A stretch of 64,000 nt of DNA from Adiantum capillus-veneris (GCA_014529385.2 CM043956.1:61842620-61906619); one strand, 5' to 3'; shown: positions 35,525 through 47,277, counted from the first letter of the stretch. Notes: generated by a model not told the origin, from the letters alone. Program-made: numbers and translations.

Positions 35525-37363
35525 CTAGGCCAGTTTTAGGGTCCAACTGTACTTTTGACCATACAGAAGTGTTCACAGTGTCACAGAGATCCCAAATATT
35601 TTTTCAAAATTGAATTTGGACTCATTTTGACCATTCTAAACTACATTTCACTATTTTGGCCATAACTTTCACAAACAGTATCGGATCGGAAAAGTTTTTA
35701 TATCAAAACGTAGCCTGAGAGCGGCTCTACAGATCTTAGAGAAAAACTTGAACTAAATGTATGCCGACGGCAGCCATTTAGTTCAACTTTGAAAAAAAAA
35801 AACATCGTTTGAGGCCTCAAAATTCATTCGGAAGTGAGGGGTGTCTAAAAGCGACAATTTGCGAGAATTGTGACGAAACGGTTGCGGTTTTGGACATAGT
35901 TTCGACTTTTCCCTAACCAAAGCACTTGAACACAGTGGACTAAGTCTACTTAAACCAAGAAAAATCTCTTAAGCCCAGAAATCATGTCTACCCTAGATTC
36001 AAACGCAGCTTACACAAGCTTGGAGATCCCGACGATAGAGGAATATCCTCCCACAATGGATCTTCCAAACTTGCAATTGATAAAGACCCATCTTGTTGAG
36101 AGAGTTTGGATGATTGGTCATGAGAGTGAAGGACTATATAGATACATTAACGACAATGAGGTCAATCTTTATAGGTGCTCAGATCCATACCTACAAGAGA
36201 TAACGGATTACAAGCTCTTATATGTCTACACATATGGAGTCGACTGTCAATGGAGATCTATAGTTGTCGACAAGTATGGACGAGAATACAGAGTTGTAGA
36301 AAGCACAAATCCACAGACTGTACTAGAAAGAGGTGGATATTTGGTCAATGAAGGACCACAAATGCCTCCACCAAACACGAGAATTCCTATAGGAGTTCCA
36401 AGAAGAGAGCCACCAGGATTCCCTTCAAGAGCGATAACGAGAGAAGGATTGGGAGAGTCTCTGGTTAGACTTGTAGACAATCGACGAGTTAGACCATCCC
36501 AAGTCCAGAAATGGGTAAACAAAAAATACTCCAGAGATGAAGATCCGAGAGATCATGTAGCGGCTTTTAGAAGAGTGATTAGAGCAGAGGAAGTTTGAGA
36601 TTTTGCGACACAATTTGCAGGATTTGGATTGAGTCTAGAAGATGATGCAGCTACTTGGTTCGACTCGGTGAAAATATGGAATTTTGAGACCCTAGATGAG
36701 CTGTTTGAGGAGTTTATTGAAGAATTCTCGCCAAAAGGCATTGCTCACAACACGGTCTCGCAAATCCATAGATTCAAACAGAAAGAGGATGAATCAGTAC
36801 GCAGAGCATCATTACGACTCAAGAGATATGTTAAGCTCTGTCCGAGAGTGGAATTACCTACGCAAGCACGACTGATGCTGATCTTTATCCAGGGAATGAG
36901 ACATGCGGGCCTTCAAAAGGATCTGCATATGATAAGGAGGATGACGCTAAACGAGTTGATCAAAGAAGCTCTTTATCTAGTGGATAACTGAGGCATACAA
37001 AGAAAAGGACTTAAAGAGTCAAGGAGATGACACATCCTCTCAGAACAGTGTTTCACAGATAAGTGAGTCCATTGCCAAGCCAACGGCACCTATTGATCAA
37101 GAAAAGCTTATTGACGACTTGGTCAAGAGGTTGATTCCTCTTGTAAGGTCTGATTTGGGAGAACCAAAGTGGTGTGAAATTGAGAGAAAATGGACGAACC
37201 ATATGGAGGAAGAGTGCTATTATAGCATGGAAAATGCTAGGGAGAGGTATGTACAACCTAGATACATTACGGGCAATGCTCAAGAACCAGTAGGAGTTTT
37301 CAGGCCACAGTTTGTCTTAGGACAACAACCTCCGTTGCCAGGTGCTAGAATGCTGGTAGACAT

Positions 37364-37573
37364 TGACGGGAGCAAAGCGAACCCTGAACCCCCGACGGCC
37401 TCTAAAACACCGGGGACCGAATGGAGCCCCTCGAGCCTGTCATGGTAAAGCAAACAGAGGCACCACCTAGCTTCAGCGACTAGGACGCAAACAACACACC
37501 ACCATAACAAAGTTTTCATCCACGAGAGATGGATGCTTGGGAGTAATGATGAAGAGAAAAGGGAATGCGATCA

Positions 37574-37610
<37 letters not shown>

Positions 37611-38220
37611 AGGGGTATAGCGGCTTAGTACTTAGGCACCACAAAAGGATGGCGAATCCGCACACCCTTCACACATACACAAGATCACTCCAAACACAAG
37701 ATTAGGTGGCGATTCCGCACACCTCACATGGGCAAAACATTGCAAGAAAACATACTCACAAAACCTCAAGCTTTATTTAGAGAATAAGGCGATGAAATGG
37801 GGAGCATAGGGTAGGGAAATGAGAAGGGAGAGAGTGGTAGAGCACATGGCGGATAGGTGGGAGTTGATGGCGAAGACTCGCACGAGGGTTATGGCCACCA
37901 TCCTTCATTTAGTTTCCCTTCATCTTCCATAGCCAAGGGTGTAGAGGTCATGCTCAAGACAAGCATGGTGATTGCGGTGATGGTGATGGTGTGGGTGTGT
38001 GTGTGTGCACTAGGCACACACAGTGCATAGTGTGTTCTTTGGTGATGTTGTTTGTGTCTTTAGTGTGATGGTGACCCCTCTTTATATAGGGGAGGAGGGG
38101 GGAGAAATTCTAGAATTTAGAAATGAAGAAATCATTATCTACATAGGCCATGTGACAGTGGGCCCCACTTGTATAGCTGTGTGTATATATGCCAGAATAG
38201 CAGTCTCATGAGAGAGAGAC

Positions 38221-38298
<78 letters not shown>

Positions 38299-38984
38299 GT
38301 TGATGAGAAAAAAGTGAGAGGTGACATGGAGAATAAAGTAATTACAAGAGGGGAGAGAGGGGAGTGTGTTCATGGGTGAATCTGTGTGCAGATGTGTGTG
38401 AACAAAAGAAAAATCAGGTAACCACCGGGTGGGGATGGGTCTATGGGCACCTTTTTCAGTGAAACTGAGTGTGTGTGAGTGTGGGGGAGGTTATTTAGCT
38501 ACAAGACAAGAGACATGGCGCCCTTTAGAGAGAGGGGGGGGTATTTGGGTCATGGGATATGATAGGAGAGAGAAAGGGGGTGTGGGGTATACTATTTTGG
38601 AAGATAGGATAAGTTGCATGTGAGTTAGGGTGCATTATTGGTGAGTTAGAATGCATTAGTGGTGAGAGGTGGGGTAGCTTGAGGGGAGAGAGAAAAGAGA
38701 AAGGACAAGGGGAAGAGAGAGGGGGTTGACCTTTTGAGTGGAGGAGAGGAAAAGGGACACACGGCGGGGCAACAATGAAGAAAAAGGAGGCAAGGTGGGG
38801 ATGGGCTGCCCCGCAGGCATGAGGTGGCCTATTTTACCTTTCTTATATATTTACATAATCATACTTTATTTTTTTCTTACTTTTTCCAATGCCTTTTATC
38901 ACTCCCTCCCTAAGAGGGGGTTTTCATGGGGTGGGGACGAGAGAAGAGGGGTATGGGAGCTTGGCTTGTGAAAAGCCCCCATCA
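37364..38984 (-). repeat. 3' LTR of element Z
   Basis: 1621 bp, with (AG)n near 37577-37606 and a long one at 38227-38294 that accounts for most of the length difference from its partner. Confidence 0.93.
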
Positions 38985-38988
38985 TTAG

Positions 38989-39025
38989 CCCTCCCCTTTT
39001 GGCTAGAGGCATCCATGTCTCTAGC
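38989..39025 (-). promoter_or_regulatory. Element Z polypurine tract and stem-loop
   Basis: On the - strand a purine run AAAAGGGGAGGGC lies near the LTR. Upstream of it GCTAGAG...CTCTAGC forms a 7-bp stem with a 10-nt loop. Confidence 0.6.
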
Positions 39026-39046
39026 TCTGTTTCTTCTTCCGCTTAG

Positions 39047-39412
39047 CTATAGGATCTGATATCGAGTTGCCTTTTGAACTAGCCATTCCATTTGGCCATT
39101 GGTGAGATTTCTGGGATATTCATGAAATTGCAACAGGTCCGGGTGATAGCCTGTTCCTTGGAATAGTGTCGGTTGATTAAATGGGAAGCCCATGGCTTCC
39201 TGAAATTTGTGCCAGTGTCCTCCTGGATCCCAAGTGAAAAATAGGATCATTGTCTGCAGTGTCCTGACAATAAAATTTGCATGCCAAATTGGACCAAATT
39301 TGTAACCATCAGTAGCGAGAGGGGAAATGAGCATCTTGGCTCCTGCAAAGACAGAACTGAAAATTAAGATTCCAAAGAGTGTGCCAAGAATCCACCATGT
39401 ATGGCCGCCTTG
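39047..39412 (-). CDS. In-frame extension of element Z gag with a membrane-like segment
   Basis: Same frame as the gag ORF, right after its TAA at 39413-39415. About 120 codons are open to 39047. Near the start is a hydrophobic stretch (TWWILGTLFGILIFSSVFAG) long enough to span a membrane, followed by a polar region rich in Trp, His and Phe (DPGGHWHKFQEAMGFPF). It could be the lost end of the gag protein, a readthrough product, or an internal ORF starting at ATG 39334. No family is recognised. Confidence 0.4.
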   Translation of the reverse strand, partial: QGGHTWWILGTLFGILIFSSVFAGAKMLISPLATDGYKFGPIWHANFIVRTLQTMILFFTWDPGGHWHKFQEAMGFPFNQPTLFQGTGYHPDLLQFHEYPRNLTNGQMEWLVQKATRYQIL

Positions 39413-41470
39413 TTAGTGTGGTGAGCTCAAGTTGTCTTCAGAATCCTGCTTATTGCCATGACTAGAAAAAACTGCAAGCATATCATGCTTCTTTTGGGTG
39501 TGCTTAAACATGTCAGCTTCCTTTACTGATGCTAATAGCAAGCCACCTACCTTGTGGCTTAAATACAAGGGTAAACCACTTACCTTTCTCCAAAGAGAGG
39601 ATGCACTCTTTGTAAAAAATTGTACCAAATTGGGAATGAGGTCTTCGTTCTTGCATTCTATCAGGCTTTTGTCTATCCATGGCTCCTTTGCTCTTATCTC
39701 CATGCTGATCTTCTCTCTATATGTTATAGCGGCTAGCCATAGCCATAGGTCTGATGCATCCCATGCAAACACAATGCTGTGTTGTGGAGGAGTTTGGAAC
39801 ATCCTTAAAAGGTTGGCAACATATTGATCATCACACTTACTCTGAACACCCTCACATAAACTGGAGGCTTTACCCATCTCCAAGGATATAACATCTTTCA
39901 GTAGACTAGAGGCATTACCCATCTTCAAGTATATAACACTACACAATAAAGTCTTGCTCGGCTGCCAAGCCTCTGGAGCAATATCCAACTCCAAACCTTC
40001 AGTCATACTTACCTCTTCATTATGGTCCTCTAGTGAAACTGCCTTGATGCAAGATTCCTTTAGCTTGCTACACTGCCCTGGGTCCATGCTGGTGCACAGG
40101 CTTCCGTTTTCAAAGCCCTCCCCTTTGCTTGATATGTTGTCCATCTTCTGCAAAGCCTTGCTAACAGGCTGGTTTTCCTCTTCTCTTGTATCTTTCATGA
40201 CCTTTGCATTTCTCTTACTCTGACGAGGCCTAATCAACACTTTACACCTTCTTATCCTTACTGCCCAATGCTGTCGATTGATCACTTTGGTTCCTATTTC
40301 ATTCAAGGTTAAAGATGTACTCACATTTGTAACACAATTTTCTTGACTTACCTCCCCCACCTGGGTAGCATCTTTTGATTCTTTAACCTCTTGTTCCACT
40401 GCTTGAGTTCTTTGAATAGTCTTCTTACTTGATCCTTCTTCTATTACACTCATTTTGACCTCTTCTGCAAGACCAATGATACTTGGTGTGCGGGTACCAA
40501 TTGGTGGTGGGCGTAGGATGATTGTAAGTGGTGATTGTGGCGGACGTAGAATTTGTGTTGGTGGGGCTGGTGCTCGGGGTGGGGGTGTTCTTTCTCTAGG
40601 GGGTGACAATTGGTTCCTCCTACCTCTTCTATTATAGTTTTGTCGTGGTTTGGGACAGTAGTACATACCGTGACCGTCTTCTCCGCAGTTGTAGCAATGA
40701 TACTCCCTGTTTTTTCGTCGTGCTCTTCCAGGGTCTTGATCTCTTTCTTGACTCCTCCCTTGCTGTATTAAGTGGACATACAAATTCTGAAGTTGGTCAG
40801 TAATATGGGCCAACATATCTTGTTGGTCATCTCTTACCCCAAGAGCCGGTGGTGGTGGTATGGTGGTTGTCGTAGTTGCTGGTCGACGCGATGTTCCTGC
40901 TTCTGTTGACTCGGTTTCTTTGGCTTTCATTTGCAGCTTCTTGTCCTTAAGGCGAGCAATCTCAACGGCTAACTCGTACGTAGCCGGGAATCTACCTTTC
41001 ACCTTCTCCTTGAGAAGCGGCCATAAGCCATGCGTGAACCGATCTTTTTTTAGGAAATCGGGTGCGGCTTCCCCCCTTGCCAATGACTCAACCCACCGTT
41101 CCCACAAATCCACAAATTTGGACTCATAGGTGGCATATTCTAAAAGACCCTCCTGCTTCAAGTCTCTCAACTTGTCCCACAACTTTTCTGAAGTGGTACC
41201 TCCCCCAAAGCGCCTCTTAAAAGCTGTTTTTAAGGGTTCCCAGTCATCCTTGGTTGCTTGTGGAAGTGCATTGTACCATGATCTAGCTTCTAGCTTCATG
41301 AGATGCTTAAAGATTCTAACCCGGGATTCATCCGTATCTTTGTTGCTCACTACACATGCTACTTCAAAGTCATCTAGGAAGTCTCTTACCAAATACTCCC
41401 CCTTCTTTCCTTTAAATGTTGGAAATGCTACACTTGCCATGATTACTGAGAGAGAGCTAGAAAGACACAC
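39413..41470 (-). CDS. Element Z Gag protein with zinc knuckle and long unknown C-terminal region
   Basis: About 675-685 residues without internal stops. The likely ATG is the one before ASVAFPTFKGKKGE. The N-terminal half is a retrotransposon gag (ARSWYNALPQATKDDWEPLKTAFKRRFGG), then a Pro/Thr-rich linker and a CCHC zinc knuckle (CYNCGEDGHGMYYC). The last ~330 residues have no known domain and include a twice-repeated LKMGNASSL / LEMGKASSL phrase and a Trp-rich piece (LWLWLAAITYREK). Gag normally assembles the particle and packages RNA. Enzymes would have to come from another element. Confidence 0.8.
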   Translation of the reverse strand: MCLSSSLSVIMASVAFPTFKGKKGEYLVRDFLDDFEVACVVSNKDTDESRVRIFKHLMKLEARSWYNALPQATKDDWEPLKTAFKRRFGGGTTSEKLWDKLRDLKQEGLLEYATYESKFVDLWERWVESLARGEAAPDFLKKDRFTHGLWPLLKEKVKGRFPATYELAVEIARLKDKKLQMKAKETESTEAGTSRRPATTTTTIPPPPALGVRDDQQDMLAHITDQLQNLYVHLIQQGRSQERDQDPGRARRKNREYHCYNCGEDGHGMYYCPKPRQNYNRRGRRNQLSPPRERTPPPRAPAPPTQILRPPQSPLTIILRPPPIGTRTPSIIGLAEEVKMSVIEEGSSKKTIQRTQAVEQEVKESKDATQVGEVSQENCVTNVSTSLTLNEIGTKVINRQHWAVRIRRCKVLIRPRQSKRNAKVMKDTREEENQPVSKALQKMDNISSKGEGFENGSLCTSMDPGQCSKLKESCIKAVSLEDHNEEVSMTEGLELDIAPEAWQPSKTLLCSVIYLKMGNASSLLKDVISLEMGKASSLCEGVQSKCDDQYVANLLRMFQTPPQHSIVFAWDASDLWLWLAAITYREKISMEIRAKEPWIDKSLIECKNEDLIPNLVQFFTKSASSLWRKVSGLPLYLSHKVGGLLLASVKEADMFKHTQKKHDMLAVFSSHGNKQDSEDNLSSPH

Positions 41471-41522
41471 TGCTTAACTTGCAAAAGTTTTTTCTTCTTT
41501 ACAAGGAGGCGTGTATACCCTC

Positions 41523-41741
41523 TTATACAAGGACATAGATTAAAACTTCAAACGGTACATTGCCTTGTACCAAAGGTAAGACAAATGGTTGATCTGATGC
41601 CAGAACCTCAAAAAATTGCTCCCCACCCAGCATGGTGTCAATGACGTGCTGGTAGTGAGCCTTCAAATCCAGTATTACCTTGATTGAGCGTACACGTGTT
41701 GGTATGTGTGATCTGTCTTGAGGTAGGTTGTACTGATTCAT
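41523..41741 (-). CDS. Small ORF in element Z, upstream of gag
   Basis: 72 codons from an ATG (MNQYNLPQDRSHIPTRV). Not recognised. It lies in the leader of Z, so it may be an upstream ORF or non-functional. Confidence 0.25.
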   Translation of the reverse strand: MNQYNLPQDRSHIPTRVRSIKVILDLKAHYQHVIDTMLGGEQFFEVLASDQPFVLPLVQGNVPFEVLIYVLV

Positions 41742-41960
41742 GTGAAGCTTAGAGGTGCTTAGTCACTGTCCAAGCTTGTGGGAGAGGGTGGTGTTCTTTC
41801 CTGAAACAAACTCAGTAGATCCCTAGTTTCTCTAGTGAGAGTGTGAGCCAATGATTCCGTTATCTGTGCTGCAGCATCAGGTGCGACTTAAAAACTGACT
41901 GTGATAATTACCTCGGTGACTTGAGTTACCCGATTCTCAAAGTAGAATAGTGTTGATTCT

Positions 41961-42224
41961 CTATTGTGTAGAGCTCCTTCCATTTTGTTGTTGTGGGTTG
42001 GTTGTAGGTTGCGGACATGGTTTCGACCTTCTCCTTCTTCTTCTTGGCACTTGGCCTATGTATATCCACTGGGTTTGGCGTGTTGGTTGACTCTCCCACT
42101 GCAAATCGATTACCGTTACGCCTGGCACCTGAGCTTCGATGGAGATGCGGAGTTCGTCTAGTTGTGCTTGGAGCTCTTCTTCTTCTGTCGTCCAATTAGA
42201 AAATCCTGCTAGCCATTCATCCAT
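41961..42224 (-). CDS. Small ORF at the start of element Z internal region
   Basis: 87 codons from an ATG (MDEWLAGFSNWTTEEEELQ) with an acidic helix-like start and an RRRRRR run. It is the first ORF after the primer site. Function unknown. Confidence 0.3.
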   Translation of the reverse strand: MDEWLAGFSNWTTEEEELQAQLDELRISIEAQVPGVTVIDLQWESQPTRQTQWIYIGQVPRRRRRRSKPCPQPTTNPQQQNGRSSTQ

Positions 42225-42278
42225 TCACAATGGTTTAGGGGTTTCAGTCTTGTAAACTGAAGGGTTTCATGAAAAGAT

Positions 42279-42295
42279 CCTCAGTGGGGGCACCA
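42279..42295 (-). promoter_or_regulatory. Putative primer binding site of element Z
   Basis: The - strand reads TGGTGCCCCCACTGAGG two bases from the 5' LTR. The matching tRNA was not identified. Confidence 0.55.
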
Positions 42296-42297
42296 AA

Positions 42298-42507
42298 TGA
42301 CGGGAGCAAAGCGAACCCTGAACCCCCGAATGCCTCTAAAACACCGGGGACCGAATGGAGTGCCTCGAGCCTATCATGGTAAAGCAAACAGTGGCACCAC
42401 CTAGCTTCAGTGGCTAGGACGCAAACAACACACCACCATAACAAAGTTTTCATCCAAGAGAGATGGATGCTTGGGAGTAATGATGAAGAGGAAAGGGAAT
42501 GAGATCA

Positions 42508-42552
<45 letters not shown>

Positions 42553-43870
42553 GGGAAGGGGTATAGCGGCTTAGTACTTAGGCACCACAAAAGGATGGCG
42601 AATCCGCACACCCTTCACACATACACAAGCTCACTCCAAACACAAGATTAGGTGGCGATTCCGCACACCTCACATGGGCAAAACATTGCAAGAAAACATA
42701 CTCACAAAACCTCAAGCTTTATTTAGAGAATAAAGCGATGAAATGGGGAGCATGGGGTAGGGGAATGAGAAGGGAGAGAGTGGTAGAGCACATGGCGGAT
42801 AGGTGGGAGTTGATGGCGAAGACTCGCACGAGGGTTATGGCCATCATCCTTCATTTAGTTGCCCTTCATCTTCCATAGCCAAGGGTGTAGAGGTCATGCT
42901 CAAGACAAGCATGGTGATTGCGGTGATGGTGATGGTGTGGGTGTGTGTGTGTGCACTAGGCACACACAGTGCATAGTGTGTTCTTTGGTGATGTTGTGTG
43001 TGTCTTTAGTGTGATGGTGACCCCTCTTTATATAGGGGAGGAGGGGGGAGAAATTCTAGAATTTAGAAATGAAGAAATCATTATCTACATAGGCCATATG
43101 ACAGTGGGTCCCACTTGTTTAGCTGTGTGTATATATGCCAGAACAGCAGTCTCATGAGAGAGAGACTAAGAGAGAGAGAGATGGGTTGATGAAAAAAAAG
43201 TGAGAGGTGACATGGAGAATAAAGTAATTACAAGAGGGGAGAGAGGGGAGTGTGTTCAGAGGTGAATCCGTGTGCGGATGTGTGTGAACACAAGAAAAAT
43301 AAGGTAACCACCGGGTGGGGATGGGTCTGTGGGCACCTTTTTCAGTGAAACTGAGTGTGTGTGAGTGTGGGGGAGGTTATTTAGCTACAAGACAAGAGAC
43401 ATGGCGCCCTTTAGAGAGAGGGGGGGGTATTTGGGTCATGGGATATGATAGGAGAGAGAATGGGGGTGTGGGGTCTACTATTTTGGAAGATAGGATAAGT
43501 TGTATGTGAGTTAGGGTGCATTATTGGTGAGTTAGAATGCATTATTGGTGAGAGGTGGGGTAGCTTGAGGGGAGAGAGAAAGGAGAAAGGACAAGGGGAA
43601 GAGAGAGGGGGTTGACCTTTTGAGTGGAGGAGAGGAAAAGGGACACACGGCGGGGCAACAATGAAGAAAAAGGAGGCAAGGTGGGGATGGGCTACCCCGC
43701 AGGCATGAGGTGGCCTATTTTACCTTTCTTATATATTTACATAATCATACTTTATTTTTTTCTTACTTTTTCCAATGCCTTTTATCACTCCCTCCCTAAG
43801 AGGGGGTTTTCATGGGGTGGGGACGAAAGAAGAGGGGTATGGGAGCTTGGCTTGTGAAAAGCCCCCATCA
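42298..43870 (-). repeat. 5' LTR of element Z
   Basis: 1573 bp, nearly identical to the partner apart from the (AG)n tract shortened at about 43170. Confidence 0.93.
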
Positions 43871-45186
43871 ACATGAGATACATGCCAATGATGGAAGCAT
43901 CAAATAAACCAGCGCCAGTACCGGCTACAATGTGGTAAAGCAACCAAAGTGAGTATTACCCTTCGGAGCAACAAAATGTGAGAGAAACACATGGAGTGGT
44001 GAGGCCGGTACAACCTCCACCTCCTGGTTTTCAGTCGAAAGAAAGAAGGTATGAAATGGACGAAAGGACATTGCGATTCATTGCAAATAACGGCTTATCT
44101 AGGTCAAATCTTGCTTATAGCCAAGAGGAAATGCTAAAAGAATCTCCTCAACCAGAGATAGATTGTCACAAAAGTCGTGACAACCACTTGGTCAAACAAT
44201 GTCCTCATACGGAGATCACTGAAGTAAATGCCTATTGTCTTGAGTATGGCATCACTCACTTGATCCCCGATTGCCCGAAAAAACCAAACCAAATCAGGAA
44301 AATCACGACAAATGTATCAGGGATTGTTCAGCTCCCTAGTAGCTCAGAAAATGAAAATGTTGTACCAGTTCAAGTGGTTACGAGAGCACAAGCACAAAAG
44401 AAAGCTGATGAGAATCCAGAGACAAAGAACATGGAAAGTGACACGAGTCCAAAGACAGATAATGGACCAAAGACAGACGCACCTAGTCAGAAAACTAAGA
44501 GCAAACGCAATAGTTGGAAAGCTAGAAAGACTAGGATGAAAGCACGCAAAGAACGAGAGCAAAAATCCCTAGCTGAGAAGCTTACCGAAGCTGAGGAGAA
44601 GATAAAACAACATGAGGAAAAGGAGGCACCTTCTCTTACACAGATGGTTAAAACTCTATAAGAACCAACCACAGATGAGAAACTGAGAAGTGCTAGTTCA
44701 GGAGGATCTGTGTTGGCAGAAAAGGTTAATGAGACATTAGATGCCCTCGTGAAAGCCTATGATGGGAGGCTCAAAAACAACCAAACCCAAGAACAGAGGT
44801 GGATGACATATCCCTATGCGGAATTAGAAAAGCAAAGGTTGGAAATGTGTAGGAAAATGATTCAAACAGCCCAAGCTTTACTAGAACCACCAGTTGCAAA
44901 ACCTGAGGATGTGATCCGTGTCATGTCTACACAAGCAATCCCACCAAACCAGGAACTAAAAGAGCCAAATTCTGGTCATGAGCACAGACTAAAACTCAAA
45001 GACCCAGCATTAGAACCAAGGATAGTACTGAATACCACGGATAACTCTTCCGAGGGATTTCACCAAGCTATACCTGAGGATTGTAAAGAGATAGATGGTC
45101 TTGACGAATTGTGGAAACAAGTCAGAGAGGCCAATGAAGCCGATGACCTAAGAAGATGAGTAGACAAGACTGGTGATGAACGAGGA

Positions 45187-47277
45187 GTGTTTCTACCACC
45201 AATAGAGGAATTTGAGACTGGATCTCAAATGAATCTAAACGTGAGATCGTGTTGGGGCGACAAAGGATCTGTACAATCTATGGATAGTCAACCCCATTCG
45301 CTAAGAACACTACCATCCTACATGGGAGAGTACGAGACCAAGTCAGATGTGGTTGCAGTCCCATCACAGAGACTGTCTCCCAACAAGGCCATCGATTCAA
45401 AGGGGCTAGTAGATATTATATCTACCCCAGTCACCTGTACAATAGTGTTAGCCGAGTTGCTCAGAATAAGACCAAACATGTGGGCTAATGTGGGTAAATG
45501 TCTAGATAAATTTGGTGTAAAAACCCCAATGACTCAAATCGAGGAAGGCATCAAAGACCTTGAAATGCCTCAACTAAATACTAGGCCAGTGCCATTAAAC
45601 AAGGTAGGTGAGTATTACGAGGGAGAAGATGGAAACACCACCCTTCCTGTGGAATTCAATGGTGTACAAACCATGGCAATCCTTGACAGTGGAGCTGGTG
45701 TGGCCATTGCAACCAAAGAGGTTTGGAAAAAATGGGGAAAACCTGCCTTGAGATCCACACGAATGACCCTGCAGCTTGCAGACGGACACAAGGAAAAGCC
45801 CATAGGACTGCTAGAAAAAGTAATTGTTACTTCTTGTGGCATTGAATATGAACACACTTTTACTGTTGTTGACTTTGGCAAGAAGAACAACTATGAAATC
45901 ATTCTGGGAAGACCATTCATGCGACAATTGAAAATGGTCCAAGATTGGGGTCATGACCATATATACCTGAGACATATGGAAACCATAACAAAGGTAAACT
46001 TGAGGGACCATAGCTATAGGGATGTGACGAGAACACCGGTTGAGGAGTTTGATTTCGCCACAGTTGCAGGATCAGAACCTCCAGCTTGGTTAGCTAAGCC
46101 TAAAGAACTGTGGATGTGTGGAGCTTCACAATGTGGTAGCTTGAAACGTGAGGAATGTATCCTAGAGCTAGCTATGGAGGATAGGGACTATATCCCAGAA
46201 CCATTTCCTAAAGAAGAGTTAGAGCCTTTTGGATGGGAACACATCTTGGCTACTCTGGACGTGTGCGTCGTGGAGGATGCTCCCACAACAAAGTTTTGTA
46301 ATGAAAATGGCTATGATGTCGTTCCTTATTTTGCAGTGAGTGTAATCCAGGAAAACGAAGAAATCCAGACATTAACAAGCTCTCGAAATAAGGAGCAAAC
46401 AAAGAAATGTGGAGAATCAAAAGATGAAGAAGACGACGAGTTCTATGACTCTGTAGAACAATTCGAGCTTCAAGAAGATCAACGACCCGGGAATCAATGT
46501 CATCGCTACATGAATAAAGTGCATCAAAAGTGGATTCCAAAGTCCTCCAAGAAACTACCACCCACGAGCAAACAGACAGTAACTTTCCAATACCAGCCAA
46601 AAAATCAAGGGAAAGTACAAGAAGTCAACCTTGCTGAGGATAGTAGCGATAGTGATGAATCTTACGACATCCCCTATCATCAACTCAGGCCATCACTATC
46701 ACCAACCCCTTCAACAACAACCATGACAGATCAAAAGAACAGGACAACAAGTCAAAGCCAAAAAGCTCGACAAATCTGGATACCAAAAAGCCAGATCGGC
46801 AAAAAACAGATATGGATCAAGAAGACAAAGATCTCTAATGACAAATCACAAGATCCAACACCAAAACAAAAACAAGGAAAGCGTGCACGAACGAGTAAGA
46901 ATATCACAAAGTCGCAAGCTTTCACAACTCAGGTTTGGGCTCCAAAGAAGTTGATTCATACACAAAAAAATCAAGAATTCATTTGGATTCCAAAACAACC
47001 ACAGTATCAACTTTCAAAGCCTGAATCCCGTCACCAACCAAGCGTACAAGGGCTGAAGCAAAGACCATTGTTGACTCACACAACAAAAAGGTGGATCCCA
47101 AAGAAGTCTCTTCAAACACAAACGAAGCACGGGCAAGTATGGGTTCCCAAACGAGAGCCAGCAACAAAACAGCCAATAATCGCAAAGAAATGGGTCCCAA
47201 AGAAGAACAACAAAACTGTTGTCAGTGCATCGCCGCTTGAATTCTTACAATTCTTCCTACGATTACAGTACAGTTAG
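45187..47277 (+). CDS. Element Y retropepsin and W-repeat tail (longest open part)
   Basis: About 696 codons without stop. Residues ~160-245 form a retropepsin: catalytic ILDSGAG (Asp at 45685) and the flap-side ILGRPF (45901). After an acidic stretch (about 46420-46480, DEEDDEFYDSVEQFE) comes a basic tail with at least eight W-[IV]-x-K motifs: KWIPKSS, IWIPKSQ, IWIKKTK, VWAPKKL, IWIPKQP, RWIPKKS, VWVPKRE, KWVPKKN. Ends at 47277 with no polymerase. The preceding frame is the same, separated by a TGA at 45157, so this is the C-terminal end of one polyprotein. Confidence 0.8.
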   Translation: MFLPPIEEFETGSQMNLNVRSCWGDKGSVQSMDSQPHSLRTLPSYMGEYETKSDVVAVPSQRLSPNKAIDSKGLVDIISTPVTCTIVLAELLRIRPNMWANVGKCLDKFGVKTPMTQIEEGIKDLEMPQLNTRPVPLNKVGEYYEGEDGNTTLPVEFNGVQTMAILDSGAGVAIATKEVWKKWGKPALRSTRMTLQLADGHKEKPIGLLEKVIVTSCGIEYEHTFTVVDFGKKNNYEIILGRPFMRQLKMVQDWGHDHIYLRHMETITKVNLRDHSYRDVTRTPVEEFDFATVAGSEPPAWLAKPKELWMCGASQCGSLKREECILELAMEDRDYIPEPFPKEELEPFGWEHILATLDVCVVEDAPTTKFCNENGYDVVPYFAVSVIQENEEIQTLTSSRNKEQTKKCGESKDEEDDEFYDSVEQFELQEDQRPGNQCHRYMNKVHQKWIPKSSKKLPPTSKQTVTFQYQPKNQGKVQEVNLAEDSSDSDESYDIPYHQLRPSLSPTPSTTTMTDQKNRTTSQSQKARQIWIPKSQIGKKQIWIKKTKISNDKSQDPTPKQKQGKRARTSKNITKSQAFTTQVWAPKKLIHTQKNQEFIWIPKQPQYQLSKPESRHQPSVQGLKQRPLLTHTTKRWIPKKSLQTQTKHGQVWVPKREPATKQPIIAKKWVPKKNNKTVVSASPLEFLQFFLRLQYS

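Larger units (their letters stand above)
37364..43870 (-). mobile_element. Element Z: gag-only LTR retrotransposon (TR-GAG type)
   Basis: LTRs of 1621 and 1573 bp (TGACGGG...CCCCATCA on the + strand), 4-bp TSD ACAT at 37360-37363 and 43871-43874, primer site next to the right LTR and polypurine tract next to the left. Only gag and small ORFs lie inside. It interrupts the Y gag region; removing it restores that frame. Confidence 0.92.
35984..47277 (+). pseudogene. Element Y gag-protease-W-repeat polyprotein, interrupted by element Z
   Basis: Gag begins at ATG 35984 and runs to about 36991. A gag core (DDAATWFDSVKIWNFETLDELFEEF) is visible. After a frameshift near 36985 the frame continues to the Z insertion and resumes at 43875 in frame. 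Two degenerate Cys-His knuckles (CHKSRDNHLVKQC and CLEYGITHLIPDC, each with one Cys replaced) and a Lys/Glu-rich coiled region precede the protease. In-frame stops: TGA 36596, TAA 43936, TAA 44659, TGA 45157. No polymerase domain follows. Confidence 0.8.
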
